Positions 24,775 through 33,547 of a DNA stretch of 64,000 bases are shown piece after piece; the first letter of the stretch is position 1, and each line of letters starts with the position of its first letter. Both the position numbers and the translations under genes were made by a program. The stretch is from Kribbella pratensis. GTDB lineage: Bacteria; Actinomycetota; Actinomycetes; Propionibacteriales; Kribbellaceae. Where the stretch lies: assembly GCF_004366075.1 (NCBI RefSeq), contig NZ_SODU01000001.1:558001-622000 (forward strand), written 5' to 3'. The notes beneath the pieces were generated by a model, which saw only the letters and a program-made list of their open reading frames with translations, did no database searches and had not been told where the DNA came from.

Positions 24775-25293
24775 ATGCCGAAGATCCTTCCGGCAGCGGG
24801 TGGTGACGTGGTCGAGATCATCCTCGCCGACCACAGGTGGTTCGAGGAGGCGCTGCGCGAACTGCGTGACGTGCGCAGCGATCGTCCGGCGGTGCTCGCC
24901 GACCTCGCCACCGTTCTGATCGCGCACGCCGAGGCCGAGGAGTCCAAGGTTTACCCGGCGCTGCGGCGCAAGGACGCGATCGACGCCGACGAGGTCGAGC
25001 ACTCCGAACACGAGCATGCCGAGGGCAACGACGCGCTGCTCGCCCTGATGGAGGTCGACGACACCGGCAGCGAGGAGTTCAGCGAGAAGCTGCACGAGCT
25101 GTCCGAGGCGCTCACACACCACCTCGACGAGGAGGAGCGAGACGTCCTGAACCCGGCGCGGACGGACGTCGACGAAGGTGTCCGCCGCAGGCTCGGGGAC
25201 TCGTTCGCCGAAGAGCGCGCCCGGCTGATCGAGTCCGGCTGCGGCGACATCGCCAACGTACGGAAGGTCGTCGCGGCCGAACAGCAGAACTAG
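24775..25293 (+). CDS. Hemerythrin HHE-domain protein
   Basis: A 172-residue four-helix-bundle protein. Diiron-type ligands are the His of ILADHRWFEEAL, HAEAEESKVYPAL, SEHEHAEGNDALLAL and THHLDEEERDVLNPAR. HHE-domain proteins bind two irons and sense or carry oxygen, NO or reactive species. The actinobacterial versions of unknown role are often stress-linked. ATG 24775 has a strong AAAGGAG seven bases upstream. It is divergent from the dimethylargininase gene, and the promoter region between them is only 50 bp. The SRPBCC gene follows after 9 bp. Confidence 0.85.
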   Translation: MPKILPAAGGDVVEIILADHRWFEEALRELRDVRSDRPAVLADLATVLIAHAEAEESKVYPALRRKDAIDADEVEHSEHEHAEGNDALLALMEVDDTGSEEFSEKLHELSEALTHHLDEEERDVLNPARTDVDEGVRRRLGDSFAEERARLIESGCGDIANVRKVVAAEQQN

Positions 25294-25302
25294 GCTGCGC
25301 CC

Positions 25303-25746
25303 GTGCGCGAACTCACCGCCGTGGCGAACCTGACGGTCCCACCCGAGGCGGCCTTCGAGATCTTCACCGACGAGTTCGGTCGATGGTGGCCGCCGGAGTT
25401 CTCCTGGTCGGGTGCCGACCTGCTGACCGACATGGGCCTCCTCGACGGAGTCTTGTACGAGCTCGGTCCGCACGGCCTGCAATGGGACTGGGGCCGCGTG
25501 CTGAGGTGGGAACCGGGTCGCCGGCTCGTGTTCAGCTGGCAGATCGGTCCGGACAGGGTGCCGGTCCCTCGTGCCGAGGACGCGACGGAGGTGGAGGTCA
25601 CCTTCGACGGGTCGACAGTGACCGTCGCCCATCGCGGCTGGGAGCGGCACGGCGAGGCCGGCGCCGAGTACCGGAAGAACTTCGAGCAGGTGTGGCCGTA
25701 CGCGCTCGGCCGGTTCGCCGAGTACGCCGCCAACCGTCCTCGCTAG
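25303..25746 (+). CDS. SRPBCC/START-like (AHSA1-type) protein
   Basis: A 147-residue hydrophobic-cavity fold. VANLTVPPEAAFEIFTDEFGRWWP is the first strand and helix, LRWEPGRRLVFSWQI lies mid-domain, and GWERHGEAGAEYRKNFEQVWPYALGRFAEYA is the long C-terminal helix of AHSA1-like proteins. The ligand is unknown. The start is GTG 25303, 9 bp after the hemerythrin stop codon, so they form a pair. The end overlaps the convergent MBL gene by 4 bp. Confidence 0.8.
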   Translation: MRELTAVANLTVPPEAAFEIFTDEFGRWWPPEFSWSGADLLTDMGLLDGVLYELGPHGLQWDWGRVLRWEPGRRLVFSWQIGPDRVPVPRAEDATEVEVTFDGSTVTVAHRGWERHGEAGAEYRKNFEQVWPYALGRFAEYAANRPR

Positions 25747-26474
25747 AGCTGGACGGTCAGGCCTTCCTCGGCCGCGATCACTTCGCCCGCGAAGACTCGC
25801 TTGGCCTCTGCCACGGACACTGATCGATCCGAGCCCGGCCAGAAGTGCGTCAGCAACAGCCTCGATGCTCCTCGAGCGCCCTCGGCCGCTTCGGTAGCCG
25901 TCATCACGTAACGGGGCTGGGTCTGCGGTGACGGGCCTTGAAGCGTCGCATCCGAGATGAAGAGATCGGTTCCCTCGGCCAATCGCGCCAGGTCGGGCGA
26001 TGGGCCGCTGTCCCCCGTATACGCGACCGACACCCCTGGCGCGGTGAGCCGTACGCCGAGATTCGTCTTGTAATGCGGGAGTTCCACCGTCAGCACCTCG
26101 AACGGCCCGATCCGCGTCGTCCACGCCAGGTCGTGGACGGCGAAGACGTCGGCCGGGTCCGGGTGCGGCTCGAGCGCTCGCAGCACGTCGAGAACGCCGG
26201 GCGCGCAGTGCAGCGGGACCGGTGGTGCGTCAGGCGCCTCGTAGTACCGCACCCGGGCCAGGCCGCTCACGTCGACACAGTGGTCCGGGTGCTGGTGCGT
26301 CACGACGATCGCGTCGACCTCGCCCTTCGGACAATGTTCGAGCAGCCGCGGCAGGGCGGCGTACCCGAGATCGAGGACGACCCGGAAACCGTCGTACTCC
26401 AGCAGGAATCCCGCGCAGGCCCTGCCCGCCTCCGGCCAGGCGCCGCAGGAACCCAGGACGGTCAGCGACCTCAC
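25743..26474 (-). CDS. MBL-fold hydrolase, RNase Z/CpdA-like type
   Basis: A 243-residue metallo-beta-lactamase-fold protein of the RNase Z/cyclic-phosphodiesterase-like group. VVTHQHPDHCVDVSGL is the HxHxDH motif. YTGDSGPSPDLARLA carries the bridging Asp, and RLLLTHFWPG the last His. These hydrolyse phosphodiester or related bonds; this subgroup is uncharacterised. The start is GTG 26474, overlapping the upstream yccF stop codon as GTGA, so the two are translationally coupled. Confidence 0.83.
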   Translation of the reverse strand: MRSLTVLGSCGAWPEAGRACAGFLLEYDGFRVVLDLGYAALPRLLEHCPKGEVDAIVVTHQHPDHCVDVSGLARVRYYEAPDAPPVPLHCAPGVLDVLRALEPHPDPADVFAVHDLAWTTRIGPFEVLTVELPHYKTNLGVRLTAPGVSVAYTGDSGPSPDLARLAEGTDLFISDATLQGPSPQTQPRYVMTATEAAEGARGASRLLLTHFWPGSDRSVSVAEAKRVFAGEVIAAEEGLTVQL

Positions 26475-26857
26475 GCGAACGGCTGGTTCGTCGGCACGAT
26501 GTGCTTGCCGAGCGGCACCAGCGAGACCGGGATCAGCTTGAAGTTCGCGACCCCGAGCGGGATGCCGACAACCGTCAGGCACAACGCGATACCGGTGGTC
26601 AGGTGGCCGAGCGCCAGCCACCAGCCCGCGACGACGATCCAGATCAGGTTGCCGAGCAGCGCGCCCGCCCCGGCGCTGCGCTTGTCCACGATGGTCCGCC
26701 CGAACGGCCACAGCGTGTACGCCGCGATCCGGAACGACGCGATCCCGAACGGGATCGTGACGATCAGCACGCAACAGATGATCCCGGCGATCGCGTAGCC
26801 GACCGCCAGCCAGAACCCGGCCAGAACCAGCCAGATCAGGTTGAGGAGCGTCTTCAT
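26471..26857 (-). CDS. yccF: YccF family inner-membrane protein
   Basis: A 128-residue membrane protein with two copies of the YccF motif. One is LNLIWLVLAGFWLAVGYAIAG near residues 4-24; the other is LGNLIWIVVAGWWLALGHLTTG near residues 68-89. Each is followed by a Gly/Phe-rich hairpin (IPFGIASFRIAAYTLWPFG, IPLGVANFKLIPVSLVPLG). The function is unknown. ATG 26857 overlaps the stop codon of the upstream hydrolase remnant (ATGA). Confidence 0.87.
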   Translation of the reverse strand: MKTLLNLIWLVLAGFWLAVGYAIAGIICCVLIVTIPFGIASFRIAAYTLWPFGRTIVDKRSAGAGALLGNLIWIVVAGWWLALGHLTTGIALCLTVVGIPLGVANFKLIPVSLVPLGKHIVPTNQPFA

Positions 26858-27315
26858 GTCCCCCAGCGTGCCACCTGGCCGGTGTGATCCAGCACCAACT
26901 GGACGACAAGTCCGGGATCGTTCCGGGGCATCCAGTGGCCACCCCTGATCACCTTGACCGTGAGGTTCGGGGCCCAGCGCGCGATGTCGGTCTGCAGCGG
27001 AGTGGTGACGAACGGGTCGGCATCGGGTGACACGCAAGCACGGGCACGTCGGTACGCCGTTGTGCCGGCCGGAGGAGCCGTGGGACGACGTTCGCGCGGT
27101 ACAGCTTCATGCCGTTCAGGTAGTCGCCGAGAGCGGTTGTCGTCGGGCTGTTGCTTCTCGAGGCGATTGAACGCGCGGTGCGCCCAGCCCTTGCGCCAAC
27201 CGAGCTCCGGGAGCCATGGGAGGTGAAGGAGGCGATGTGGGGTTGCAGGTCCGGGGCGGTGACGAAGTGTAGACGGCTAGGGTGGTGCCGTCTCGGCTAG
27301 TAGCTGTCGACTTCG
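26854..27315 (-). pseudogene. Decayed alpha/beta hydrolase gene
   Basis: Read leftward, this stretch holds pieces of an alpha/beta hydrolase in different frames. An N-terminal piece with SRDGTTLAVYTS is followed by a piece resembling PELGWRKGWAHRAFNRLEKQQ. GDYLNGMKLYRANVVPRLLRP comes next, then DADPFVTTPLQTD and the catalytic-His tail IRGGHWMPRNDP, which reads to a TGA overlapping yccF. At least two frameshifts are needed to join them, and the catalytic-Ser elbow region is missing, so most of the middle has been deleted. No intact product is possible. It looks like an old gene that once headed the yccF-MBL operon. Confidence 0.7.
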
Positions 27316-28457
27316 AGGGTGGCAAAGGTCATCCCCGCTTTCGCCAGGCGCTCGCGCAGAGCGGGTCCCATGGCCGCGGCCGTCGTAGTCTGGCCGGCGG
27401 TCTCCGGCAGATCGTCGAGCGCCAGACACAGAGCGCTCTCCCCGAGCATCTTCGCGGTCTCGTCGTACCCCGGGTCCCGGCCCGCGACCTCGGTGATCAC
27501 CTGCTTGCCGCCGCCGCGGCCGACGAACCGGACGTTGAACCACGACCGCGCCCGGCGTTCCGCACTCGGTCCGTCACCGGGCTGCAGCCGCTTCAGGAGC
27601 GCGTTCCGGACCGGCGGGACCTGGGCGCCCGCGATCAGCAGACCGACCGCACCGATGCCTGCGGCAACAGTCGGGAGATGCTTCACCGCGGCGTAGTGCG
27701 AGTACCGGAAGTCCGGCCCGTAGCGGTCGAGCAACCGGCCCGAGTACCCGACGATCTGCGGATCGATCGTCGGCAACGGAACCGCCCAGAACCCTTGCTG
27801 GCGGTGGAGCTTCCCGGCCACCGCTCGCGCCCTCCGGTCCGTCGGCATGGGCTCGGCAGCGCGCCGCTGGCGATGCGCGTCCAGGTGCTGTTTCGCCCGC
27901 GAGAACGCGGTGATCGCGGTGTGGAACGTCCCACCGGACGGCCGGCCACCGGCGCGCAGCAGCCCGTCCACCTGGATGGGCACATTCTGCGGCAGTTGCT
28001 CGACGGTGTACTGCACACCGAGGTCGTAGGGGATCGAGTCGAAGCCGCACGCGTGGATGATGCGCGCGCCGGTCTGCGTCGCGCGCTCGTGGTAGCGCAC
28101 GTACATCCGGTCCATGAACTCCTGCTCACCGGTCAGATCGAGGTACCCGGTCCCCGCCTCGGCGCAGGCGGCGACGAGCGCCTCGCCGTACCGGACGTAC
28201 GGGCCGACCGTGGTGGCGACGACCTTGGTGGACTCGGCGAGCTCGCGCAAGGAGTTCGGGTCGGTGACGTCCGCGACCACGATGTCCCTGCCGAACCGCT
28301 CGAGCTTCTGTTTGTTGCGTCCGGCAACGGCCCAGCGCAGGCCGTCCGGCGCGTTCTTCTCCAGGTACTCCGCGGTGAGCGCTCCCGTGAACCCGCTCGC
28401 ACCCAGCAGGACGAGGTCGTACTCGCGACCCGTTTCTGCGCTCATTTCTGCGCTCAT
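27297..28457 (-). CDS. Saccharopine dehydrogenase-like (trans-acting enoyl reductase type) oxidoreductase
   Basis: A 386-residue NAD(P)-binding protein. The Rossmann loop is LVLLGASGFTGALTAEYL, followed by WAVAGRNKQKLERFG and VVATTVGPYVRYGEALVAACAEAGTGYLDLTGE. It resembles the mycobacterial trans-acting enoyl reductase (Rv2449c/Rv2953-like) family rather than true saccharopine reductase. The likely substrate is an acyl chain. A hydrophobic segment sits near residues 255-275. ATG 28457 overlaps the SDR stop codon (ATGA); an identical MSAE unit four codons later offers a second start. It forms an operon with the SDR gene, under the divergent TetR regulator. Confidence 0.8.
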   Translation of the reverse strand: MSAEMSAETGREYDLVLLGASGFTGALTAEYLEKNAPDGLRWAVAGRNKQKLERFGRDIVVADVTDPNSLRELAESTKVVATTVGPYVRYGEALVAACAEAGTGYLDLTGEQEFMDRMYVRYHERATQTGARIIHACGFDSIPYDLGVQYTVEQLPQNVPIQVDGLLRAGGRPSGGTFHTAITAFSRAKQHLDAHRQRRAAEPMPTDRRARAVAGKLHRQQGFWAVPLPTIDPQIVGYSGRLLDRYGPDFRYSHYAAVKHLPTVAAGIGAVGLLIAGAQVPPVRNALLKRLQPGDGPSAERRARSWFNVRFVGRGGGKQVITEVAGRDPGYDETAKMLGESALCLALDDLPETAGQTTTAAAMGPALRERLAKAGMTFATLEVDSY

Positions 28458-28460
28458 TTC
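28443..28460. repeat. Duplicated 12-bp start-codon unit (MSAE-MSAE)
   Basis: ATGAGCGCAGAA occurs twice in tandem at the start of the saccharopine-dehydrogenase-like gene, duplicating the start codon in frame. Either ATG could initiate. The upstream ATG overlaps the SDR stop codon. Confidence 0.85.
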
Positions 28461-29347
28461 TGGGCCGCTTTCTCGGCGTCCGCGAGCCCGCCGGCGCCCG
28501 TCGGCCGCGAGGACGCTTCGGCGCCGCGCGCCTGGACATCGGCCAGCGCCGCCGCGTCGGCCTTCGGCACGCTGAACCGCGAACCGGCCTCGACGACATG
28601 CGGGATCACCCAGCGGAACACCTTCAGCGCGCCGATCCAGCCCGGGACGTGAACGGTGCGGGAGCGCTTTCTGATGCCCTCGACGAACTTGCCCACCGCG
28701 AACTCCAGCGAGTACGTCTTGCCCACTCCCGGGATCCCGGTCCGGGCCTTGCCGAACACCGGGTGCGCGTCGACCCCGCGCACCATGTCGGTGTCGACGA
28801 ACGTCATGTGCGCGACGCCGACCCGTACGCCGAGATGCTTCAGCTCGGCCCGCAGCGTGTCGCCCATCGCCTCGACCCCGGCCTTGGACACGTTGTACGA
28901 CGCCAGCCCCGGGATATGGACGATCGCGGCGAGGGACGAGACGAGCAGCAGGTAGCCCTTGCTCTCCAGCAGATACGGCAGCGTCAGGTGGACAGTGCGC
29001 CAGACGCCGAGCAGGTCGACGTCCAGTACGCGCTCCCAGACCTTCGGGTCCATGCTCCGGCTGAAGCCCGGCGCGGCGATCCCGGCGTTCGCCATCACGA
29101 CGTCGATCCGGCCGTAGCACTCGGCGATCGCCTCGACCGCGGTCCGCAGCGAATCGGTGTCGGTGACGTCCGCCTCCCACCAGCCGGCCTCCGGGCCGCA
29201 GTCCTCCGCGACCTTCTTCAGCTCGTCCGGCTCCAGGCCGACCAGCGCGAGCTTCACGCCGTCCTGCGCCAGCTTCCGGGCGACCGCGGCGCCGATCCCC
29301 CGGGAGGCGCCGGTGATGAGCACGACTTGACCGGCCAACGGACGCAT
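28454..29347 (-). CDS. Short-chain dehydrogenase/reductase
   Basis: A 297-residue classical SDR. The cofactor loop is VVLITGASRGIGAAVA (TGxxxGxG) and the NAG motif is VVMANAGIAAPG. The catalytic Ser is in LLVSSLAAIVHIPG and the catalytic YNVSK in LASYNVSKAG. A C-terminal extension of about 50 residues is Ala-rich and probably disordered. A hydrophobic patch (GWIGALKVFRWVIPHV) suggests a lipid or steroid-like substrate, as do the enoyl-reductase-like partner and the TetR control. ATG 29347 has GGAGG upstream. Confidence 0.85.
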   Translation of the reverse strand: MRPLAGQVVLITGASRGIGAAVARKLAQDGVKLALVGLEPDELKKVAEDCGPEAGWWEADVTDTDSLRTAVEAIAECYGRIDVVMANAGIAAPGFSRSMDPKVWERVLDVDLLGVWRTVHLTLPYLLESKGYLLLVSSLAAIVHIPGLASYNVSKAGVEAMGDTLRAELKHLGVRVGVAHMTFVDTDMVRGVDAHPVFGKARTGIPGVGKTYSLEFAVGKFVEGIRKRSRTVHVPGWIGALKVFRWVIPHVVEAGSRFSVPKADAAALADVQARGAEASSRPTGAGGLADAEKAAQK

Positions 29348-29364
29348 CTGGGACCTCCAGCTTG

Positions 29365-29409
29365 TTGAGTGGATACTCAACAGTAAGTGCTTGTTGACCG
29401 ATTACTCAA
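29365..29409. promoter_or_regulatory. Two TetR operators between SDR and tetR genes
   Basis: Two 16-bp sites occur 29 bp apart. TTGAGT-N4-ACTCAA (29365-29380) is a perfect palindrome, and TTGACC-N4-ACTCAA with one altered half lies at 29394-29409. They occupy the divergent promoter region of the SDR operon and the tetR gene, consistent with repression of both by the TetR protein. Confidence 0.75.
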
Positions 29410-29421
29410 TAGACTGTCCCC

Positions 29422-30033
29422 GTGAGCCAGACCTCTTCCTCCGGTGCCCGGTTGCGGCCCGACGAGCGGCGTGCGCAGATCCTCGCGGCCGCGCGCCGGG
29501 TGCTGCTCGCGGACCCGCACCGCGAGCTCACGGTCGAGCTCGTCGCCGCCGAGGCCGGCGTCTCCCCCGCTCTCCTGTTCCACTACTTCGGCTCGAAGAA
29601 GAAGTTCCAGTACGCCGTCATCGAGGAAGCTGCGGCCGAGGTCATGCTGCGCACCGCCCCGGATCCGTCGCTGCCGCCCGACGAGCAGCTGCGTGCCGGG
29701 ATCCGCGCGTTCGTCCGCGCCGTACTCGAAGCTCCTCAGCTGTACCGGGCAACGCTGCTGATGTCGGCCGCCGGGGACCCCGACGTCAGGGCGCTGCACT
29801 CCGACCTGCGCCGGGTCTTCAGCCAGTGGGTGATCAGCGCCGTCGCCGAGCGTGGCATGGAGATCACCCCCGTCGTCGAGCTCGCGTGTCACGGCTGGCA
29901 GGGTTACGTCGAACAGACCCTGCTGGTGTGGATCGACGACCCGACCGTCTCGCCGGAAGCCCTCGAGCATCTGTGCGCGCAGTCCCTGGACGCCCTCCTG
30001 TCGACAACCAGCCTCACGACGACCTCCGAGTGA
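29422..30033 (+). CDS. TetR family transcriptional regulator
   Basis: A 203-residue regulator. The N-terminal helix-turn-helix covers about 15-62: RRAQILAAARRVLLADPHRELTVELVAAEAGVSPALLFHYFGSKKKFQYAVI, the usual TetR pattern with a HYFGSKK recognition end. An all-helical ligand-binding domain follows. The start is GTG 29422. It is divergent from the SDR/enoyl-reductase operon over two 16-bp palindromic operators and is probably an autorepressor that senses an acyl or lipid ligand (inferred from context only). Confidence 0.88.
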   Translation: MSQTSSSGARLRPDERRAQILAAARRVLLADPHRELTVELVAAEAGVSPALLFHYFGSKKKFQYAVIEEAAAEVMLRTAPDPSLPPDEQLRAGIRAFVRAVLEAPQLYRATLLMSAAGDPDVRALHSDLRRVFSQWVISAVAERGMEITPVVELACHGWQGYVEQTLLVWIDDPTVSPEALEHLCAQSLDALLSTTSLTTTSE

Positions 30034-30039
30034 GTGTGA

Positions 30040-30504
30040 ATGACCAAGTTCTTCCTGACGGTTCATGTTCTTGCCGCGATCCTCTGCGTCGGTCCGGTCA
30101 CCGTCGCGGCCAGCATGTTCCCGCCGATCGCGCGGCGCATGCTCGGCGCCGAAACTCCGGACGCGGGCGGTCTCCAGGTACTGCACCGGATCACGCGGGT
30201 GTACGCGTGGGCGGGCCTCGCCGTACCGGTCTTCGGGTTCGCGGTCGCCGGTGGCATGCAGGTGATGGACGAGGCGTGGCTGATCGTCTCGATCGTCCTG
30301 ACGCTGGCCGCCGCACTCGTCCTCGCGTTCCTGGTCGTGCCGGCGCAGTCCGCCGTACTCGCGGTCGCCGACCAGCCGGCCGAGGTGCGGAGCGGGCTGC
30401 TTTCGAAGGCGAAGTTGCTGTCGATGACGAGCGGGATCTTCGGACTGCTCTGGCTGATCGTCCTGGTGTTGATGGTGGTCAAGCCGGGGCACACCAAGGG
30501 GTAG
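30040..30504 (+). CDS. DUF2269-like four-helix membrane protein
   Basis: A 154-residue protein with four hydrophobic helices (about 4-24, 48-70, 78-101 and 127-148). It resembles DUF2269-type integral membrane proteins: FFLTVHVLAAILCVGPVTVAASMF opens like the family with a conserved His. The function is unknown. The ATG is 6 bp after the tetR stop codon, so the two are co-transcribed. Confidence 0.6.
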   Translation: MTKFFLTVHVLAAILCVGPVTVAASMFPPIARRMLGAETPDAGGLQVLHRITRVYAWAGLAVPVFGFAVAGGMQVMDEAWLIVSIVLTLAAALVLAFLVVPAQSAVLAVADQPAEVRSGLLSKAKLLSMTSGIFGLLWLIVLVLMVVKPGHTKG

Positions 30505-30514
30505 GGTTTCCGCC

Positions 30515-31318
30515 GTGCTGACGGTTGCCACGGTGAATGTGAACGGGATCAGGGCCGCCTTCCGGCGCGGGATGGCGCCGTGGCTGGAGAGCACGGACCC
30601 GGACCTGTTGCTGATGCAGGAAGTTCGCGCGTCGGACGACGTACTGCGGGAGCTCCTCGGAGGCGACTGGAACATCGCGCACGCCGAGCCGGCGATCGAC
30701 GGGCACAAGGGACGCGCAGGTGTCGCGGTCGCGAGCCGGCGGCCGATCAAGGACGAGCGTGGCGAGATCGGTCCCGAGCGGTTCGCCGGGACGGGGCGCT
30801 GGGTCGAGGCGGACGTGGTGCTGGACGACGGTACGACGTTGACCGCGGTCAGCACGTACGTGTTCACCGGCGAGTTCGAGACCCCGCCGCGGCAGAAGGA
30901 GAAGTACGCGTTCCTGGACGCGATCACCGCCCGGCTGGCCGAACTGCGGGCGGACGGGCGGCACGTGCTGATGTGCGGCGACCTCAACATCGCACACCGC
31001 GAGGAAGACCTGAAGGCCTGGAAGGCGAACCGCAAGAAGAGCGGCTTCCTGCCCGAGGAACGCGCGTGGATGGACCGTCTCTTCGAGGCCGGCTGGGTAG
31101 ATCTGGGCCGCCGCTTCGGCGGTGACGGCCCCGGCCCCTACTCGTGGTGGTCCTGGCGCGGCAAGGCCTTCGACAACGACGCCGGCTGGCGCATCGACTA
31201 CCAGATCGCCTCCCCCGACCTCGCCGCCTCCGCCACCACCTGCGTCATCCACCGAGCCCCCACCTACGCCGAACGCTGGAGCGACCACGCCCCGGTCGTC
31301 GCGACGTACAACCTCTGA
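30515..31318 (+). CDS. xth: Exodeoxyribonuclease III (AP endonuclease family)
   Basis: A 267-residue metal-dependent nuclease that nicks abasic sites and trims 3' ends. Motifs: TVNVNGIRAAFRRG (Asn), LLMQEVRA (metal Glu), GRAGVAVASR, MCGDLNIAH (Asp and Asn), WRIDYQIAS and WSDHAPVVA (catalytic Asp-His). Length and order match the ExoIII/APE1 family. The start is GTG 30515, 10 bp after the membrane protein gene. It is cytoplasmic and acts in base excision repair. Confidence 0.92.
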   Translation: MLTVATVNVNGIRAAFRRGMAPWLESTDPDLLLMQEVRASDDVLRELLGGDWNIAHAEPAIDGHKGRAGVAVASRRPIKDERGEIGPERFAGTGRWVEADVVLDDGTTLTAVSTYVFTGEFETPPRQKEKYAFLDAITARLAELRADGRHVLMCGDLNIAHREEDLKAWKANRKKSGFLPEERAWMDRLFEAGWVDLGRRFGGDGPGPYSWWSWRGKAFDNDAGWRIDYQIASPDLAASATTCVIHRAPTYAERWSDHAPVVATYNL

Positions 31319-31354
31319 GTGACCGCTGTCCGACGTCGCAGGTAGTCTCGCGGC

Positions 31355-33496
31355 ATGTCCGAGAATTCTTCTTCTGTCACATCTTCTGGCACATCTTCTG
31401 GCACATCTTCTGGCACATCTTTTGGCACACCGCCGGTTGCTGCCCGGAAGCCGGTTGAGCGGGTGCATCACGGTGATGTGTTCGTCGACGAGTACGAGTG
31501 GTTGCGGGACAAGAGCGACGACGAGGTGCTGGGGTACCTGCGGGCCGAGAACGCGTACACCGAGGCGCGGACCGCGCACCTGGAATCGTTGCGTGAGGCA
31601 ATCTTCAAGGAGATCTCGGACCGGACGCTGCAGACCGACCTGAGCGTTCCGGCCCGGCGCGGCGGGTACTGGTACTACTCGCGCACGATCGAGGGCCGGC
31701 AGTACTCGCTGCACTGCCGGGTCAAGGTGGACGGCGACCAGCCGCCGGCCACCGACGGCGAGATCGCCGGCGAAGAGGTCATGCTGGACGGCAACGAGGT
31801 GGCCGGCGACTCCGAGTTCTTCTCACTCGGCACCGTCGACGTGTCCCCCGACGGCCGCCTGCTGGCGTACTCCGTCGACCTCAAGGGCGACGAGCGGTTC
31901 ACGCTGCGGATCAAGGACCTCGACACCGGTGAGCTCCTGCCGGACGAGCTGCCCGAGGTGCACTACGGCTCGGCCTGGTCCGCCGACGGCTCGACGATCT
32001 TCTACACCAAGGTCGACGACGCCTGGCGCCCGTACCAGGTCTGGCGGCACACGCTCGGTGAGACCGACGACGTGTTGGTCATGGAGGAGCCCGACGAGCG
32101 GTTCTGGGTCGGAGTCGACCTGACCCGCAATGAGCAGGCCATCATGATCGCTCTCGGCAGCAAGCTCACCAGCGAGGTCTGGCTGCTCGACGCCCAGAAC
32201 CCGACGGGTGACCCGGTCGTGGTCGCGGCCCGCCGCGAGGGCGTCGAGTACGACGTCGAGCACGCCGGCGACCAACTGCTGATCACGCACAACGCCGACG
32301 CCGCCAACTTCTCGCTGGCCTCCGCGCCGCTCGACTCTCCCGGCGACTGGACGACGCTGATCGAGGGCGACGAGACCAGCCGTCTGCTCGGCGCGGACGC
32401 GTTCGCCGACCACGTCATCCTGTACCGGCGCCGCAACGCGCTCACCGAGCTCGCGATCATGCGGCGTAGCCAAGACGGTACTGACGGGTTCGGCGATCCC
32501 GAAGTACTGGAGTTCGACGAGCCGATCTACACCGTGTCCCCCGGCCGCAACGACGAGTGGCACGACACCCGGTACCGCTTCGGCTACACGTCCCTCGTCA
32601 CCCCCGGTTCGACGTACGACGTGGACGTGGCGACCGGTGAGCGGCGCCTGCTCAAGCAGCAGCCCGTGCTCGGAGGCGTCGACCTGAGCGACTACACGCA
32701 GTACCGCGAGTGGGCGACGGCGCCCGACGGCACGAAGGTGCCGATCTCGATGGTCGCGCGCAAGGACGTCGCGCAGGACGGGAACGCTCCGGTCGTGCTG
32801 TACGGGTACGGCTCGTACGAGTCCTCGATGGACCCGTGGTTCTCGATCCCGCGGCTGTCGCTGCTCGACCGCGGCGTGGTGTTCGCGATCGCGCACGTCC
32901 GCGGCGGCGGCGAGCTCGGCCGGCACTGGTACGACGACGGGAAGATGCTCACCAAGCGGAACACGTTCACCGACTTCATCGCCGCCGCCGAACATCTGGT
33001 GCAGGCCGGCTGGACCAGGCCGGAACGGATCGTCGCCCAGGGCGGCAGTGCCGGCGGCCTGCTGATGGGCGCCGTCGCGAACCTGGCCCCGCAGGCGTTC
33101 GGCGGAATCGTCGCGGAAGTCCCGTTCGTCGACGCGCTGACGACGATTCTGGACCCGTCGCTGCCGCTCACCGTGATCGAGTGGGAGGAATGGGGCAATC
33201 CGCTCGAGGACGCGGAAGTCTACGAGTACATGAAGTCCTACTCGCCGTACGAAAACGTCACCGCCCAGCACTATCCGCGCATCCTGGCGATCACCAGCCT
33301 GAACGACACCCGGGTGTTCTTCGTGGAGCCGGCGAAGTGGGTGGCGAAACTCCGGGCGACCGCGACCGGCGACACCGACGTACTGCTCAAGACCGAGATG
33401 GAGGCCGGGCACGGCGGCCGCAGCGGGCGGTACGACGCCTGGCGCGAGGTCGCGTTCTCGCTCGCCTGGGAGCTGGACACCCTCGGATTGAGCTGA
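31355..33496 (+). CDS. ptrB: S9A oligopeptidase B (prolyl-oligopeptidase family)
   Basis: A 713-residue serine peptidase that cleaves short peptides, usually after basic residues. A seven-bladed propeller (about 75-430) precedes the alpha/beta hydrolase domain with the nucleophile Ser565 in [33 protein letters not shown] and the catalytic His in [12 protein letters not shown] are further family marks. The first 25 residues are a Ser/Thr/Gly repeat (SSGT units) encoded by 12-bp DNA repeats; there is no hydrophobic signal. The ATG is at 31355, with the family core beginning at [22 protein letters not shown] hairpin follows the stop codon. Confidence 0.9.
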   Translation: MSENSSSVTSSGTSSGTSSGTSFGTPPVAARKPVERVHHGDVFVDEYEWLRDKSDDEVLGYLRAENAYTEARTAHLESLREAIFKEISDRTLQTDLSVPARRGGYWYYSRTIEGRQYSLHCRVKVDGDQPPATDGEIAGEEVMLDGNEVAGDSEFFSLGTVDVSPDGRLLAYSVDLKGDERFTLRIKDLDTGELLPDELPEVHYGSAWSADGSTIFYTKVDDAWRPYQVWRHTLGETDDVLVMEEPDERFWVGVDLTRNEQAIMIALGSKLTSEVWLLDAQNPTGDPVVVAARREGVEYDVEHAGDQLLITHNADAANFSLASAPLDSPGDWTTLIEGDETSRLLGADAFADHVILYRRRNALTELAIMRRSQDGTDGFGDPEVLEFDEPIYTVSPGRNDEWHDTRYRFGYTSLVTPGSTYDVDVATGERRLLKQQPVLGGVDLSDYTQYREWATAPDGTKVPISMVARKDVAQDGNAPVVLYGYGSYESSMDPWFSIPRLSLLDRGVVFAIAHVRGGGELGRHWYDDGKMLTKRNTFTDFIAAAEHLVQAGWTRPERIVAQGGSAGGLLMGAVANLAPQAFGGIVAEVPFVDALTTILDPSLPLTVIEWEEWGNPLEDAEVYEYMKSYSPYENVTAQHYPRILAITSLNDTRVFFVEPAKWVAKLRATATGDTDVLLKTEMEAGHGGRSGRYDAWREVAFSLAWELDTLGLS
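31370..31429. repeat. 12-bp tandem repeat at the 5' end of ptrB
   Basis: Five 12-bp units occupy 31370-31429. The middle three are identical TCTTCTGGCACA and the outer two differ by one base each. They encode Ser-Ser-Gly-Thr units. Base composition is far lower in GC than the rest of the gene. The copy number could vary by slippage while keeping the frame. Confidence 0.95.
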
Positions 33497-33515
33497 GGGG
33501 GCCGGGAATTTCTGG

Positions 33516-33547
33516 CCCCGGACGTGTGTTGTGCAACACATCCGGGG
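33516..33547 (+). terminator. Hairpin terminator after ptrB
   Basis: CCCCGGA (33516-33522) pairs with TCCGGGG (33541-33547). Inside, TGTGTTG and CAACACA form a second 7-bp stem around TG, with a two-base bulge. The hairpin begins 20 nt past the stop codon. There is no long U-tract, but the stem is very stable. Confidence 0.65.

Noticed and set aside
28458..29180. N-terminal extension of the saccharopine-dehydrogenase-like protein
   Set aside because: It is the antisense-like frame within the SDR gene. The ATGA junction at 28457 marks the real start.
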